Assembly: GCA_963719465.1 (NCBI GenBank)
Contig: OY970386.1
Coordinates: 1,674,001 to 1,738,000, forward strand
Direction of reading: 5' to 3'
DNA length: 64,000 nucleotides
From: JALHUB01 sp963719465
GTDB taxonomy: Bacteria > Chloroflexota > Dehalococcoidia > DSTF01 > JALHUB01
Position 1 is the first letter of the stretch; each line of letters begins with the position of its first letter. The position numbers were made by a program, and so were the translations under genes. Of the stretch, positions 34,000 through 42,890 are shown piece by piece. The notes below the pieces were generated by a model. That model was not told the origin of the DNA. It did not search any database and worked only from the letters and a program-made list of their open reading frames with translations.

Positions 34000-36885
34000 C
34001 TACGCGATGGCGGCAGGCAGCGCCAGTTTGGCGCGGAGGTACTGGCCCGTCAGGCTGCGCTCGTCGCGCGCGACCTCCTCCGGCGTCCCTTCCACAACGA
34101 TCTCGCCGCCTTCGTCGCCGCCCAGCGGCCCCAGGTCGATGATGTGGTCCGCGTTCTTCACCACATCCAGGTGATGCTCGATGATGACGACCGTGTTGCC
34201 GCCATCGACCAGGCGATGGAGCACGCGCAGCAACGCGTATGTGTCCTCGAACGAGAGGCCGGTCGTCGGCTCGTCCAGTATGTAGAGCGTGCGGCCGGTC
34301 GAACGGCGCGATAGCTCCGTCGATAGCTTGACGCGCTGGGCTTCGCCGCCGGAGAGCGTCGTCGCCGGCTGGCCCAGGCGTATGTAGCCGAGCCCGACCG
34401 CCTGGAGCGTCTCCAGCTTGCCGCGCACTTTCGTGAAGGCGTGGAAGAAGTCGGCAGCCTGGTCGACGGTCATGTCCAGCACGTCGGCGATGTTCTTGCC
34501 GCGGAAGAGGATCTCCAGCGCCTCGCGGTTGTAGCGCCGCCCTTTACAGACTTCGCAGGGGACCGTGACATCGGGCAGGAAGTTCATTTCGATCTGAATG
34601 TAACCTTCGCCGGCGCACGCTTCGCAGCGGCCTCCCTTGACGTTGAAGGAGAAGCGCCCGGGCGGGTAGCCGCGCATTCGCGCCTCGGGGACGGTGGCGA
34701 ACAACTCGCGGATGGGCGTGAAGGCGCCGGTATAGGTGGCCGGGTTCGAGCGCGGCGTGCGGCCGATCGGCGACTGATCGATGTTGACGACCTTATCGAT
34801 GTTGTGCAGCCCGTCGATGCCGTCGCAATCGCCCGGGCGGTCGCGGGCGCCGTAGAGGAGCTGAGCGGCCTTCTTGTAGAGGACGTCGTTGATCAGCGTG
34901 CTCTTGCCGGAGCCGGATACGCCCGTGATGCAAACGAACTTGCCCAGCGGGATCGTCACGTCGATGTTCTTCAGGTTGTTCTCGCGCGCGCCACGGACGA
35001 CCAGCGTCTGCCCGTTGCCGGGCCGGCGAGCCTCCGGAAGCGGTATCTCGCGGGCGCCGGAAAGGTACTGGCCGGTGATCGACCGCGGCTCCGCCTTCAC
35101 TTCGTCCATCGTGCCGGCGACGACGACGGTGCCGCCCTGCTCGCCGGCGCCGGGGCCCATGTCGATGATGTGGTCGGCGGCGCGCATCATCGCCTCGTCG
35201 TGCTCGACGACGATGACGGTGTTGCCGAGGTCGCGGAGGCGTTCCAGAGTGCGTATCAGTCTGGCGTCGTCGGCGGCATGCAGCCCGACAGTCGGCTCGT
35301 CGCAGATGTAGAGGACGCCCATTAGGCCGGAGCCGATCTGAGTCGCCAGGCGAATGCGCTGCGCCTCGCCGCCGGAGAGCGTCGCGGTGCGCCGGTCGAG
35401 CGTCAGATAGCCGACGCCGACCTCGACGAGAAAATCCAGTCTCGCGCGGATCTCCTTCAGGATCTGGTAGGCGATCTGCTGGTCGCGCGGGGAAAGCGGC
35501 GTGTCGGCGGCGGCGAGGCGCTGGAACCAGCGCTGCTCTTCGAACAGGCTCAGCTTCGTCACCTCGATGATGTTCTTGTCGTCGATGGTGACGGCGAGCG
35601 ACTCCGGCTTCAGACGGTCGCCGTGGCAGTCGGGGCAGGGGCTGGCGGTCATATAGCGCTCGATCTCGCTGCGCACGTAGTCGGACTCGGTCTCGCGGAA
35701 GCGGCGGCTGAGGTTGGGGATGACGCCCTCGTACGTGGTGTCGTAGTAGGACGTGCGGCCCTCCTGGCTCATGTAGCGGACGCTGATGTGCTCGCCGACG
35801 CTGTAGAGCAACCGGTCGATGTCCTCCGGCTTCAGGTCCCGCACCGGCACGTGCGTCGAGAAGCCGTGCTTCGAGGCTATGGCTTCGACCATGCGGTAGT
35901 ACCAGCCGGAGATGGTGCCGGCGCGCGCCCACGGTTGGAGGGCGCCCTGCGCCAGCGTCAGGTTCTTGTTCGGGATGACAAGCTCCGGATCGAGGTCCAG
36001 CCGAACGCCGAGGCCGGTGCAGGTGCGACAGGCGCCGTGCGGGCTGTTGAAGCTGAAGTTGCGCGGCGCCAGCTCCCCGAGCGAGATGCCGCAGAAGACG
36101 CAGGCGAAGTGCTCCGAGTAGAGGCGCTCTTCCTCGCCCTCGATGGCGACGAGGACGACGCCGGCGCCGAGTCGTAGCGCCGTCTCCACCGAATCGGCGA
36201 GGCGTTGGCGCTGGTCGGAGGGCGTCTCGCCATCGGTTCCTTGCGGCGCTTCGGTGACGAGGCGGTCGACGACGAGCTCGATGGTGTGGCGCCTGTTCTT
36301 GTCGAGCTCGATGTCTTCGCCGAGGTCGCGCACGTCGCCGTCGATGCGGATGCGGACGAAGCCGGCGCGGCGGGCGTCGTCGAATATCTGCTGGTGCTCT
36401 CCCTTGCGGTCGCGAATGAGCGGCGCGAGGATCATGATGTGCTCTTCGGCCGGCAGGGCGAGGATGGCGTCGACGATCTGCTGGACGGTCTGCTTCTGGA
36501 TGACGCGGCCGCAGTTCGGGCAGTGCGGCAGGCCGACGCGCGCCCAGAGGAGGCGCATGTAGTCGTAGACCTCGGTCTGGGTGCCGACGGTGGAGCGCGG
36601 GTTGCGGCTGGCGCCCCGCTGGTCGATGGAGATGGCGGGCGAAAGGCCCTCGATGTAGTCAACGTCCGGCTTTTCCATCTGGCCGAGGAACTGGCGGGCG
36701 TAGGCGGAGAGCGACTCGACATAACGTCGCTGCCCTTCGGCGTAGATGGTGTCGAAGGCGAGCGACGATTTGCCGGAGCCGGACAGGCCGGTGATGACGA
36801 CGAGCTTGTCGCGCGGGATCTCGACGTCGATGTTCTTGAGGTTATGCTCGCGGGCGCCGCGAACGATTATGCAGTCTGAGGCCAT
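34000..36885 (-). CDS. uvrA: Excinuclease ABC subunit A
   Basis: About 961 residues from ATG 36885 (GGAAAG upstream; a TTG 18 bases earlier is rejected). First ATPase: GLSGSGKSSLAFDT and LSGGEAQRI; second: GVSGSGKSTLINDV and LSGGEAQRVKL, with LYILDEPTTGL as Walker B. Zinc modules are visible in CxxC pairs (CPNC, CPDC, CEACAGEGYI through CEVC). It recognises damage in nucleotide excision repair and hands DNA to UvrB. mfd, which recruits it to stalled polymerase, lies 9 kb to the right. uvrB/C are not in the window. Confidence 0.95.
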   Translation of the reverse strand: MASDCIIVRGAREHNLKNIDVEIPRDKLVVITGLSGSGKSSLAFDTIYAEGQRRYVESLSAYARQFLGQMEKPDVDYIEGLSPAISIDQRGASRNPRSTVGTQTEVYDYMRLLWARVGLPHCPNCGRVIQKQTVQQIVDAILALPAEEHIMILAPLIRDRKGEHQQIFDDARRAGFVRIRIDGDVRDLGEDIELDKNRRHTIELVVDRLVTEAPQGTDGETPSDQRQRLADSVETALRLGAGVVLVAIEGEEERLYSEHFACVFCGISLGELAPRNFSFNSPHGACRTCTGLGVRLDLDPELVIPNKNLTLAQGALQPWARAGTISGWYYRMVEAIASKHGFSTHVPVRDLKPEDIDRLLYSVGEHISVRYMSQEGRTSYYDTTYEGVIPNLSRRFRETESDYVRSEIERYMTASPCPDCHGDRLKPESLAVTIDDKNIIEVTKLSLFEEQRWFQRLAAADTPLSPRDQQIAYQILKEIRARLDFLVEVGVGYLTLDRRTATLSGGEAQRIRLATQIGSGLMGVLYICDEPTVGLHAADDARLIRTLERLRDLGNTVIVVEHDEAMMRAADHIIDMGPGAGEQGGTVVVAGTMDEVKAEPRSITGQYLSGAREIPLPEARRPGNGQTLVVRGARENNLKNIDVTIPLGKFVCITGVSGSGKSTLINDVLYKKAAQLLYGARDRPGDCDGIDGLHNIDKVVNIDQSPIGRTPRSNPATYTGAFTPIRELFATVPEARMRGYPPGRFSFNVKGGRCEACAGEGYIQIEMNFLPDVTVPCEVCKGRRYNREALEILFRGKNIADVLDMTVDQAADFFHAFTKVRGKLETLQAVGLGYIRLGQPATTLSGGEAQRVKLSTELSRRSTGRTLYILDEPTTGLSFEDTYALLRVLHRLVDGGNTVVIIEHHLDVVKNADHIIDLGPLGGDEGGEIVVEGTPEEVARDERSLTGQYLRAKLALPAAIA

Positions 36886-37045
36886 GGGCTTTCCAATGGG
36901 CAATCGAATTCAGTCCAAACGCTTATTTTATCATTTCGGAATGTGTGGAAATAGGGGGCGTAGGGCCAGCGCCTGCGGCTCGGCTGGCCGCCGCAAGAGT
37001 TGTCGTGCTCTGAGGTGCCGCTTCCGCGGATCGTAACATTAGGGT

Positions 37046-37145
37046 CCATCTTCCCACCCGCCCACCCGCGGAAGGTTCTCATGTTGCAGGGGGACACCCC
37101 CTGGAACCCCCGGCAAAGGGGCTCTCGCCCCTCTGCACTCCCTAT
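37046..37145 (+). repeat. Dispersed ~100-bp hairpin element, copy 2
   Basis: Same order as copy 1: CCATCTTCCCACCCGCCC lead, stem CAGGGGG-ACA-CCCCCTG (37087-37103), GGAACCCCCGG linker, then stem AGGGG/CCCCT with loop CTCTCG (37117-37132) and a CTGCACTCCC tail. It lies upstream of uvrA. The ACA triloop is shared with copy 1 while the stem bases differ. Confidence 0.75.
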
Positions 37146-37163
37146 CCGCGCACTTTGGTTGGA

Positions 37164-37232
37164 CTACGGGCGGGATTCGAATTCGTCGAGTTTGCGTTCG
37201 AGGTCCATCCAGCGGTCGCCGCGGGTGCCACT
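37164..37232 (-). pseudogene. C-terminal remnant of a translin-like paralogue
   Basis: Minus-strand reading gives TRGDRWMDLERKLDEFESRP then TAG at 37166-37164, nearly identical to the last residues of the intact translin-like gene (TRGD...RDLERKLDEFESRL) 270 bases to the right. There is no upstream coding continuation. It is a truncated duplicate of that gene's 3' end. The rest of 37233-37435 shows nothing recognised. Confidence 0.7.
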
Positions 37233-37435
37233 TTCACCTTACAAACCCTGACTCGCTGTGCTTTAATAGCCTGATGATGTCGCTACCCGTCGACAGCCCC
37301 AAAAGTGTCCCCGCGAAGGTCAATCACCGAAAATCACACCTTGCAGATTCACAAGAAACAACATTTCGAAAAACAATAACAATCACGGCCCGCCACCACC
37401 ACGGATGACAGCCCCGAGTGAGGCTCCCTGGGCTG

Positions 37436-38074
37436 TTAGAGGCGCGACTCGAACTCGTCGAGCTTGCGTTCGAGGTCGCGCTGGCGGACCGCAAGCGTCA
37501 GGTCGCCGCGGGTGCGCTCGAGGATGCCGCGGACGGCGTCGGCGGTGCGACGGAGCCCGCTGGTAATAGCCTCCGGGTAGTCGAAGGTGACGAGCAGGCT
37601 GTAGATGTCGTCCATGTTGCCCAGGCAGACTTCGCACTCACTGACGTCGCCGGAACGCAGGGCGTCGAGCAGGTGGCGTCGCAGCTCACCGACGGTTTCG
37701 CCGAGCCCGTTCAGGTAGGCGCCATTTTCGACGCCGAGCTCCTTTGGGCCGGGCAGCGGCCGGCCGGCGATGATGGCGAGGGTGGTGCAGCCTTCGGCGT
37801 ACTCCTTCTGCGCGTCGTGGACGAAGCCGGCGAAGAAGATATCCGGATGGTCGGCGAGGGCGGCACGGGCGCGCTCCAGGAGTTCGGCGGCCTGGCGCAG
37901 GAGCTCTTCCGCGGCCGGGAAATCGCCACGATGGGTGACGCGGACGGCGTTGGCGGAGTGGCGCAGGGCCTGCCGGCAGGAGGCGAGGCCGATCTCGCGC
38001 GCGGCATGCTTGGCCTCGAAGTCCTTTCGAGCTTCTTCGACGACGGTTTCCAGCTCCTTGCTGCGGTCGTACAT
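37436..38074 (-). CDS. Translin-like protein
   Basis: A 212-residue, mostly helical protein. The pattern EEARKDFEAKHAAREIGLASCR and later YLNGLGETVGELRRHLLDAL, with MDDIYSLLVTFDYPEAI, is that of prokaryotic translin-domain proteins, which form ring-shaped RNA- or DNA-binding oligomers in eukaryotes and are common in archaea and Chloroflexota. Its precise role here is unknown. Followed downstream by a fragment of its own 3' end. Confidence 0.75.
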   Translation of the reverse strand: MYDRSKELETVVEEARKDFEAKHAAREIGLASCRQALRHSANAVRVTHRGDFPAAEELLRQAAELLERARAALADHPDIFFAGFVHDAQKEYAEGCTTLAIIAGRPLPGPKELGVENGAYLNGLGETVGELRRHLLDALRSGDVSECEVCLGNMDDIYSLLVTFDYPEAITSGLRRTADAVRGILERTRGDLTLAVRQRDLERKLDEFESRL

Positions 38075-38090
38075 CGGCTTCTCCTTCAGC

Positions 38091-38426
38091 CTAGTCGGAT
38101 ATAGGCGGCGGCATCTCCCCTTCGCGGGCGGCGTCGATCATCTTGCGCGTCTGGTCGGGCAGCTCTTCGCCCATTTCCTCGAAGCGCCGTTCGACCCAGC
38201 GGCCAATCTGGCGCGGGTCGCGGTAGTCCTCGACGCGTCTGGGCTCGCTGCCGTATTCCGACAGGATCGTCTGCTCCGACTTGTGATAGGCGAAGCCCGA
38301 GACGGCGCGCGAGAGGTTAGCGCCGCCGCAGTGGCGGCAGGTCACCGCGGTCTCGCCGTTCATGGACTTGACGAAGACGCTGGTGAGGCGGCCGCAGTCG
38401 CGGCATTTGTATTCGTAGATCGGCAT
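38091..38426 (-). CDS. FmdB-type zinc ribbon protein
   Basis: About 111 residues from ATG 38426. MPIYEYKCRDCG, then CRHCGG about 24 residues on, forms the CxxC/CxxC ribbon of the FmdB regulatory-protein family. A charged tail (about 55-110) follows. A second FmdB protein is encoded 47 bases upstream, so the pair arose by duplication. Function in this family is poorly defined. Confidence 0.78.
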   Translation of the reverse strand: MPIYEYKCRDCGRLTSVFVKSMNGETAVTCRHCGGANLSRAVSGFAYHKSEQTILSEYGSEPRRVEDYRDPRQIGRWVERRFEEMGEELPDQTRKMIDAAREGEMPPPISD

Positions 38427-38473
38427 GGTCAAACCCTACGCGGAATGATCTCAGTCCAGAGATAATATAGCAG

Positions 38474-38848
38474 TTATTCCTCTTCGAGGGGAAAGGCGCC
38501 GTCCTCGTCGCCTTCGTCGGAGTCGTCGGGCATTTCGCCGGCCTCCATGCGGTCGATCATCTCGTCGAACTCAGGCTCCACGTCCTCGCCCATCTTCGAC
38601 TGCATCTTGCGGGCGAAGGCGGCCACGCTGCGCGGGTCATCCTCGTCGACGCCCGAAAGCAGCGAGTCGTCGTCCAGCGAGTCGAGGCGCTGGTCTTCGG
38701 TGCGGACGACGGCGAAGCGCGAGATGAGGCGGGTGAGCTCACTCGAGCCGCAGTTCGGGCAGACGGCGCGCGTCGAGGAGGCGATTGACCGCTGGAAGAC
38801 GCTGACGCGTTTCCTGCAAACGTTGCAGCGGAACTCGTAGATCGGCAT
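38474..38848 (-). CDS. FmdB-type zinc ribbon protein, second copy
   Basis: A 124-residue protein: MPIYEFRCNVCRKR and CPNCGS give the same zinc ribbon as the downstream paralogue, followed by an acidic C-terminus (DDSDEGDEDGAFPLEEE). The two share LTRLISRFA / LSRAVSGFA after the second cysteine pair, so the paralogy extends beyond the ribbon. Confidence 0.78.
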   Translation of the reverse strand: MPIYEFRCNVCRKRVSVFQRSIASSTRAVCPNCGSSELTRLISRFAVVRTEDQRLDSLDDDSLLSGVDEDDPRSVAAFARKMQSKMGEDVEPEFDEMIDRMEAGEMPDDSDEGDEDGAFPLEEE

Positions 38849-38920
38849 GCTCTATCCGTCTCTCAATCGTCTCGCGTCGACAGTGAGCGAATCCCGCCAT
38901 GCGAAGCCGTGCGCCCTCGG

Positions 38921-38953
38921 GGTGCGCTCCTCGCCCGTCCGGGCTCGTCGCGC
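38921..38953 (+). repeat. Third, divergent occurrence of the left-edge repeat core
   Basis: GGTGCGCTCCTCGC then CCGTCCGG then GCTCGTCGCGC, sharing both arms with the cores of the 48-bp repeats at 100-147 and 257-304 but with a different middle. Lies between the FmdB and DUF1003 genes. Confidence 0.5.
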
Positions 38954-38962
38954 CGCTTCCGA

Positions 38963-39505
38963 CTACGCCTTCTTTCCCTGCAGAATCGCCAGTTGCGACT
39001 CCAGTAGCTCGATCTGGTGATTCTGAATCGCTATCAGCTCCTCCCACTGCTTCTCCCGCAGATCATCGAGCTTCTGGTGTAGCTGCTCGATCTCGATCTC
39101 CGCCTTCAGATTGACCTCGTAGTCGTTCTCCGCGTGCAGCCGGTCGCGTTGCTCGCCCCGGTTTTGGCTCATCATAATCACCGGCGCCTGGATCGCCGCC
39201 AGCATCGAGAGCATCAGGTTCAGAAGAATGTACGGATACTCGTCGAAATGGTGGAACAGAGCGAGCGTGTTTATCAGCACCCAGATCGCAAGCACCACGC
39301 CGAAGCTGAAGATGAACGGCCAGCTTCCCGCGGTCTTCGCCAACTGGTCCGACACCCGCTGCCCGAACGTCAACTGCTCTTCGTGGACCGCCACGATGTT
39401 CCGGCTCACCTTCTCGTGCCGGCGCGCCTTCTCGCGAATTCGTTCTTCTATCGTCCCCAGCCGTCCGCGACCGCCCTGCGCTTCGTCAGCCGTCTCCGCT
39501 GTCAT
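38963..39505 (-). CDS. DUF1003 family membrane protein
   Basis: About 180 residues from ATG 39505 (GGAGGCAGG upstream). Two central transmembrane segments (GSWPFIFSFGVVLAIWVLIN and YILLNLMLSMLAAIQAPVIM) followed by MMSQNRGEQRDRLHAENDYEVN, the DUF1003 signature, and a C-terminal coiled coil. Function unknown; some members are linked to cytoplasmic membrane stress. An earlier start at 39577 is less likely. Confidence 0.8.
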   Translation of the reverse strand: MTAETADEAQGGRGRLGTIEERIREKARRHEKVSRNIVAVHEEQLTFGQRVSDQLAKTAGSWPFIFSFGVVLAIWVLINTLALFHHFDEYPYILLNLMLSMLAAIQAPVIMMSQNRGEQRDRLHAENDYEVNLKAEIEIEQLHQKLDDLREKQWEELIAIQNHQIELLESQLAILQGKKA

Positions 39506-39643
39506 TCCTGCCTCCTGTCGAATGCGACGCGTCGGGCGCATGAACGCAGCGTCCGCCGCCGCAAGAAACCGTAGCATTCGCCGGATCGTCCGTCAATCAT
39601 TGACCAGGCTTGACCACCAGCGACGAACCGCGCTAATACAACC

Positions 39644-39671
39644 GTAGCCGAGACTTTCTTGGTCTCGGCGT
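39644..39671. repeat. Dispersed hairpin (copy 2 of the 29236 element)
   Basis: GTAGCCGAGACTTTC is shared exactly with 29236 onward; here the arms GCCGAGAC and GTCTCGGC pair perfectly around TTTCTTG. Lies 50 bases upstream of the crotonase gene. Confidence 0.6.
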
Positions 39672-39720
39672 CAAACCACCACGCGCGCTTTCCGTCTCTT
39701 GCGCCAACGAAAGGGGAACC

Positions 39721-40506
39721 ATGGACCTCGAGACCGTCATCTACCAGACCCGCGGCAAAGTCGGCTACATCATCATGAACCGCCCCGAGAAGCGCAACGC
39801 CCTCAACTACCAGCTCCTCGACGACCTGGACCGCGCCTTCGACATCGCCGAGGCCGACGATTCGGTCAACGTCGTTGTCCTCAAGGGTGCCGGCCCGTCC
39901 TTCTCATCCGGCTACGACCTCGGCGGCAGCTACTACACCAGCGTCCCGCGCGGCGCCGACCACTGGGACCTCAAGAACAGCCTCCTCACCCTGCGCGACA
40001 ACATAGAGCGCCGCTACATGCGCATCTGGAACTTCCCCAAGCCGACAATCGCCCAGGTGCACGGCCACTGCCTCGCCGCCGGCTGCTACCTCCAGATGGT
40101 CTGCGACCTCAGCGTCGCTGCCGAGGACGCCATGCTGGGCCATCCGGCGCAGAAGTGGGGCGGCGTCAGCAGCATGCCTCTCTGGCAAATACTGATGGGT
40201 TCGAAGAAGGCGCGCTACATGCTCTTCACCGGCCGCAGCATCACCGGCGCCCAGGCCGAGCGCTGGGGCCTCGTCACCCTCGCCGTGCCCGGCGACCAGC
40301 TCGAGGCGACGGTCGACCAGCTGGCGGACGAGATAGCAGAGGTGCCGCCGCACGGCATGCTGCAGAACAAAGAGGTGCTGAACACCGACCTGGAGCTGAT
40401 GGGCGTCACCGCCATGTTCCGCCTGCACGGCCAGCACAACGCACTCGACCGGGTCGTCGCTCCCGCCGTCGGCTTCGGCGAAAGCGCGAACAAAGCGCCC
40501 TACTAG
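39721..40506 (+). CDS. Crotonase-fold protein (enoyl-CoA hydratase family) without the catalytic glutamates
   Basis: A 261-residue crotonase-superfamily protein: NRPEKRNALNYQLLDDL, the oxyanion loop GPSFSSGYDLGG, and VHGHCLAAGCYLQMVCDL. The two glutamates of classical hydratases are absent: GCYL has Tyr123 instead of Glu, and GHPAQKWG has Ala143 instead of Glu. It therefore is probably not a standard enoyl-CoA hydratase. The acyl-CoA dehydrogenase gene follows after 87 bases, and a fragment of a second crotonase lies behind that. AAGGGGAACC precedes the ATG. Confidence 0.8.
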   Translation: MDLETVIYQTRGKVGYIIMNRPEKRNALNYQLLDDLDRAFDIAEADDSVNVVVLKGAGPSFSSGYDLGGSYYTSVPRGADHWDLKNSLLTLRDNIERRYMRIWNFPKPTIAQVHGHCLAAGCYLQMVCDLSVAAEDAMLGHPAQKWGGVSSMPLWQILMGSKKARYMLFTGRSITGAQAERWGLVTLAVPGDQLEATVDQLADEIAEVPPHGMLQNKEVLNTDLELMGVTAMFRLHGQHNALDRVVAPAVGFGESANKAPY

Positions 40507-40593
40507 ACCCGCCGGACGTCCAACGGCTATCTTGCGTTGGGACGCTCCCGCCTCAAGACGACAGCTCCGACATAATCCGAGGGGAGGCCGATA

Positions 40594-42292
40594 ATGATCC
40601 TTCTGAACCCCAGGAAACCGGACCTGCAGTACTGCGACAGACGGTCGGCGGAAGTGTTGACCCGCACAATCGACTTCTTCGAGAAGAAAGGGAAGGCGCG
40701 ACTTCTGGAAGACCACCGTCAGCGGGTCTGGTACGAGGACTTCCTCGAGTTCATAAAGAACGAGAAGGCTTTTGCCACCTTGCTCACCCCTCCCAGCTAT
40801 GGGGACGCCGACTCCCGCTGGGACACGTTCCGCAACGTCCCCTTTAACGAGATTCTGGCCTTCTACGGGCTCCCATACTGGTATACCTGGCAGGTAACGA
40901 TGCTTGGCCTCGGCCCGATCTGGATGAGCGGAAACGAGGAGGCTAAGCGCCGTGCCGCGCAGCTTCTAGCTGACGGAGCGGTGTTCGCCTACGGCTTGTC
41001 TGAACGAAAGCACGGCGCGGACATCTACTCGACGGAAATGACTCTCGCGCCTCAGCCCGACGGAAGCTACAGGGCAAACGGAGAGAAGTACTACATCGGC
41101 AACGGGAACGTCGCTCGCATGATTTCGACCTTCGGCAAGATGGCCGATAGCGGCGATTACGTGTTCTTCGCTGCGGATTCGAGCAATCCCAACTTTGAGC
41201 TGATCGGCAATGTTGTCGACTCCCAGAAATACGTCTCGGCATTCGCCTTGCACGACTACCCGATAAGTGACGCGGACATACTGTCGAGAGGGCGAGAGGC
41301 CTGGGACGTCGCTCTCAACACGGTCAACGTCTGCAAATTCAACCTGGGCGCCGCGTCCATCGGGATCTCAACGCACGCCTTCTATGAGGCGATCAACCAC
41401 GCCGCCAACCGCCGTCTCTACAATCAGTACGTCACCGATTTCCCCCACGTCAAGCAGATGTTCACCGACGCCTATGCCCGACTGCTGGCCATGGAGCTCT
41501 TCACGCGCAGGGCGGCCGACTACGTGCGAGTCGCCTCGCCGAACGACAGGCGCTACTTGCTGTTCAACTCCCTCGTGAAGATGAAGGTGACGACTCAGGG
41601 CGAAGACGTCATCAACCTGCTCTGGGACGTTATCGCGGCGAAGGGTTTCGAGAAGGACATGTACTTTGAGACCGCCACGAGCGAGATCCGCGGCCTGCCG
41701 AAGCTTGAGGGAACAGTCCACGTGAACATCGCCCTCATCCTCAAGTTCATGAACAGCTACTTCTTCAAGCCCGCCGAATACCCGAGCATCGGCCTGCGAG
41801 CCGAGCCCAATCACGACGAGTACATGTTCCGGCAGGGGCCGACGAAAGGCATGGGCGATATCCAGTTCCAGGATTACGACCTGGCGTACGGCGATTGGGA
41901 CCTGCCCAACGTGAAGACCTTCCGCGAGCAGACGGCGATATTCGCGGAGATGCTCGCCTCAGCGCCTCTGGACGAGAGCCAGAGCCGCGACACGGACTTC
42001 CTTCTGGCCGTGGGCGAGGTGTTTGCGCTGGTGGCCTACGGGCAACTCATTCTGGAGAACGCCCGCATCTACGGTGTCCCGGACGAACTGGTCGACCAGA
42101 ATCTTCGACTGCTTTGTTCGCGACTTTTCGAAGTTCGCGGTCCAGTTGTACAGCAAGCCGAGATGCAATCCGGAGCAGTCGGCGTATTGCATGAAGATGA
42201 TACGCAAGCCGGAAGTGGACGACGAGCGCTATGAGCGCGTCTGGCGCGAGCACGTGTACGCCCTCAAGGACACCTACGAAATGAATCCCTAG
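40594..42292 (+). CDS. Acyl-CoA dehydrogenase-family protein, with a 1-base frameshift near the C-terminus
   Basis: From ATG 40594 the frame reads an acyl-CoA dehydrogenase-like flavoprotein: FAYGLSERKHGADIYSTEM (FAD/substrate loop), the central beta domain with KYYIGNGNVARM, and helical C-terminal domain with LLWDVIAAKGFEKDMYFET. An extra A at 42100-42101 breaks it after DELVDQ; removing it adds IFDCFVRDFSKFAVQLYSKP to the 3' end at 42292, about 565 residues. Substrate unknown. Probably an operon with the crotonase-fold gene. Confidence 0.75.
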
Positions 42293-42314
42293 AGGGCTCA
42301 GGCTCGTTGGCCCA

Positions 42315-42382
42315 CACGCGTTGGCTCGGATCGCTGCTCCCGCCGTTGGATTCCCGAAAGCGCGAACAACGCGCTCCACTGA
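42315..42382 (+). pseudogene. C-terminal remnant of a second crotonase-fold gene
   Basis: This stretch parallels the last 24 codons of the crotonase-fold gene at 39721: GCTCCCGCCGTTGGATTCCC then GAAAGCGCGAACAA, matching APAVGF and ESANKAPY with one indel, and ends with an in-phase TGA. No upstream coding region remains. A crotonase copy once followed the acyl-CoA dehydrogenase and has been deleted, or only this end was duplicated. 42383-42480 holds nothing recognised. Confidence 0.6.
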
Positions 42383-42480
42383 ACCCCGCGTTCTTTCACG
42401 CTGGCAGGCCTGTCGAAGGCATCCAGCAGCGCGATCCGCCGAAAGGCCAAGGCGCGTCCTCCCGGGCGTGGTTCGAGCGG

Positions 42481-42804
42481 CTAGGGTGCCACGCCACCGT
42501 GGTGTGAGCACGTGCCCCTGCCGCTGGAGTGGGAGCACGTTCCGTCCCGACAGCGCGTTGGGCCGCCTCCGTTGCCCGGGTAGGGGATGAATTGGCACGG
42601 AGCGGGTGTGGGAAGGACGTAAGGTCCGGGTGTGACCCTTGTGCTTGGGAAAAGCGGTGTCCCCGTCGCAACAGGCCTTGCCGTGGCAGTGGCAGTGGGC
42701 GTCGGCGTTGGGGAGTGCGTTGCTCCCCTCGCCTGGCGACAGGCCGTCGAAAGGGCAAGCACCAGGAACGCAACGACTAGACCTACGATGAAACGTCTCC
42801 ACAT
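42481..42804 (-). CDS. DUF3761-like lipoprotein
   Basis: About 107 residues from ATG 42804 (GGGAAG upstream). Signal peptide ends ALSTAC (lipidated Cys), then a Thr/Pro-rich linker, then a C-terminal CRDGTCSHSSGRGTCSHHGG, the DUF3761 pattern found in small secreted proteins. Function unknown. Confidence 0.7.
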   Translation of the reverse strand: MWRRFIVGLVVAFLVLALSTACRQARGATHSPTPTPTATATARPVATGTPLFPSTRVTPGPYVLPTPAPCQFIPYPGNGGGPTRCRDGTCSHSSGRGTCSHHGGVAP

Positions 42805-42890
42805 GATGCTTCCCAAGACATTATCGGCCAGTCGGCGCCGTTGTGAACGGTTGCCGTGTAGCGCAATCCGAGCGATCGGACACGAAGGAG

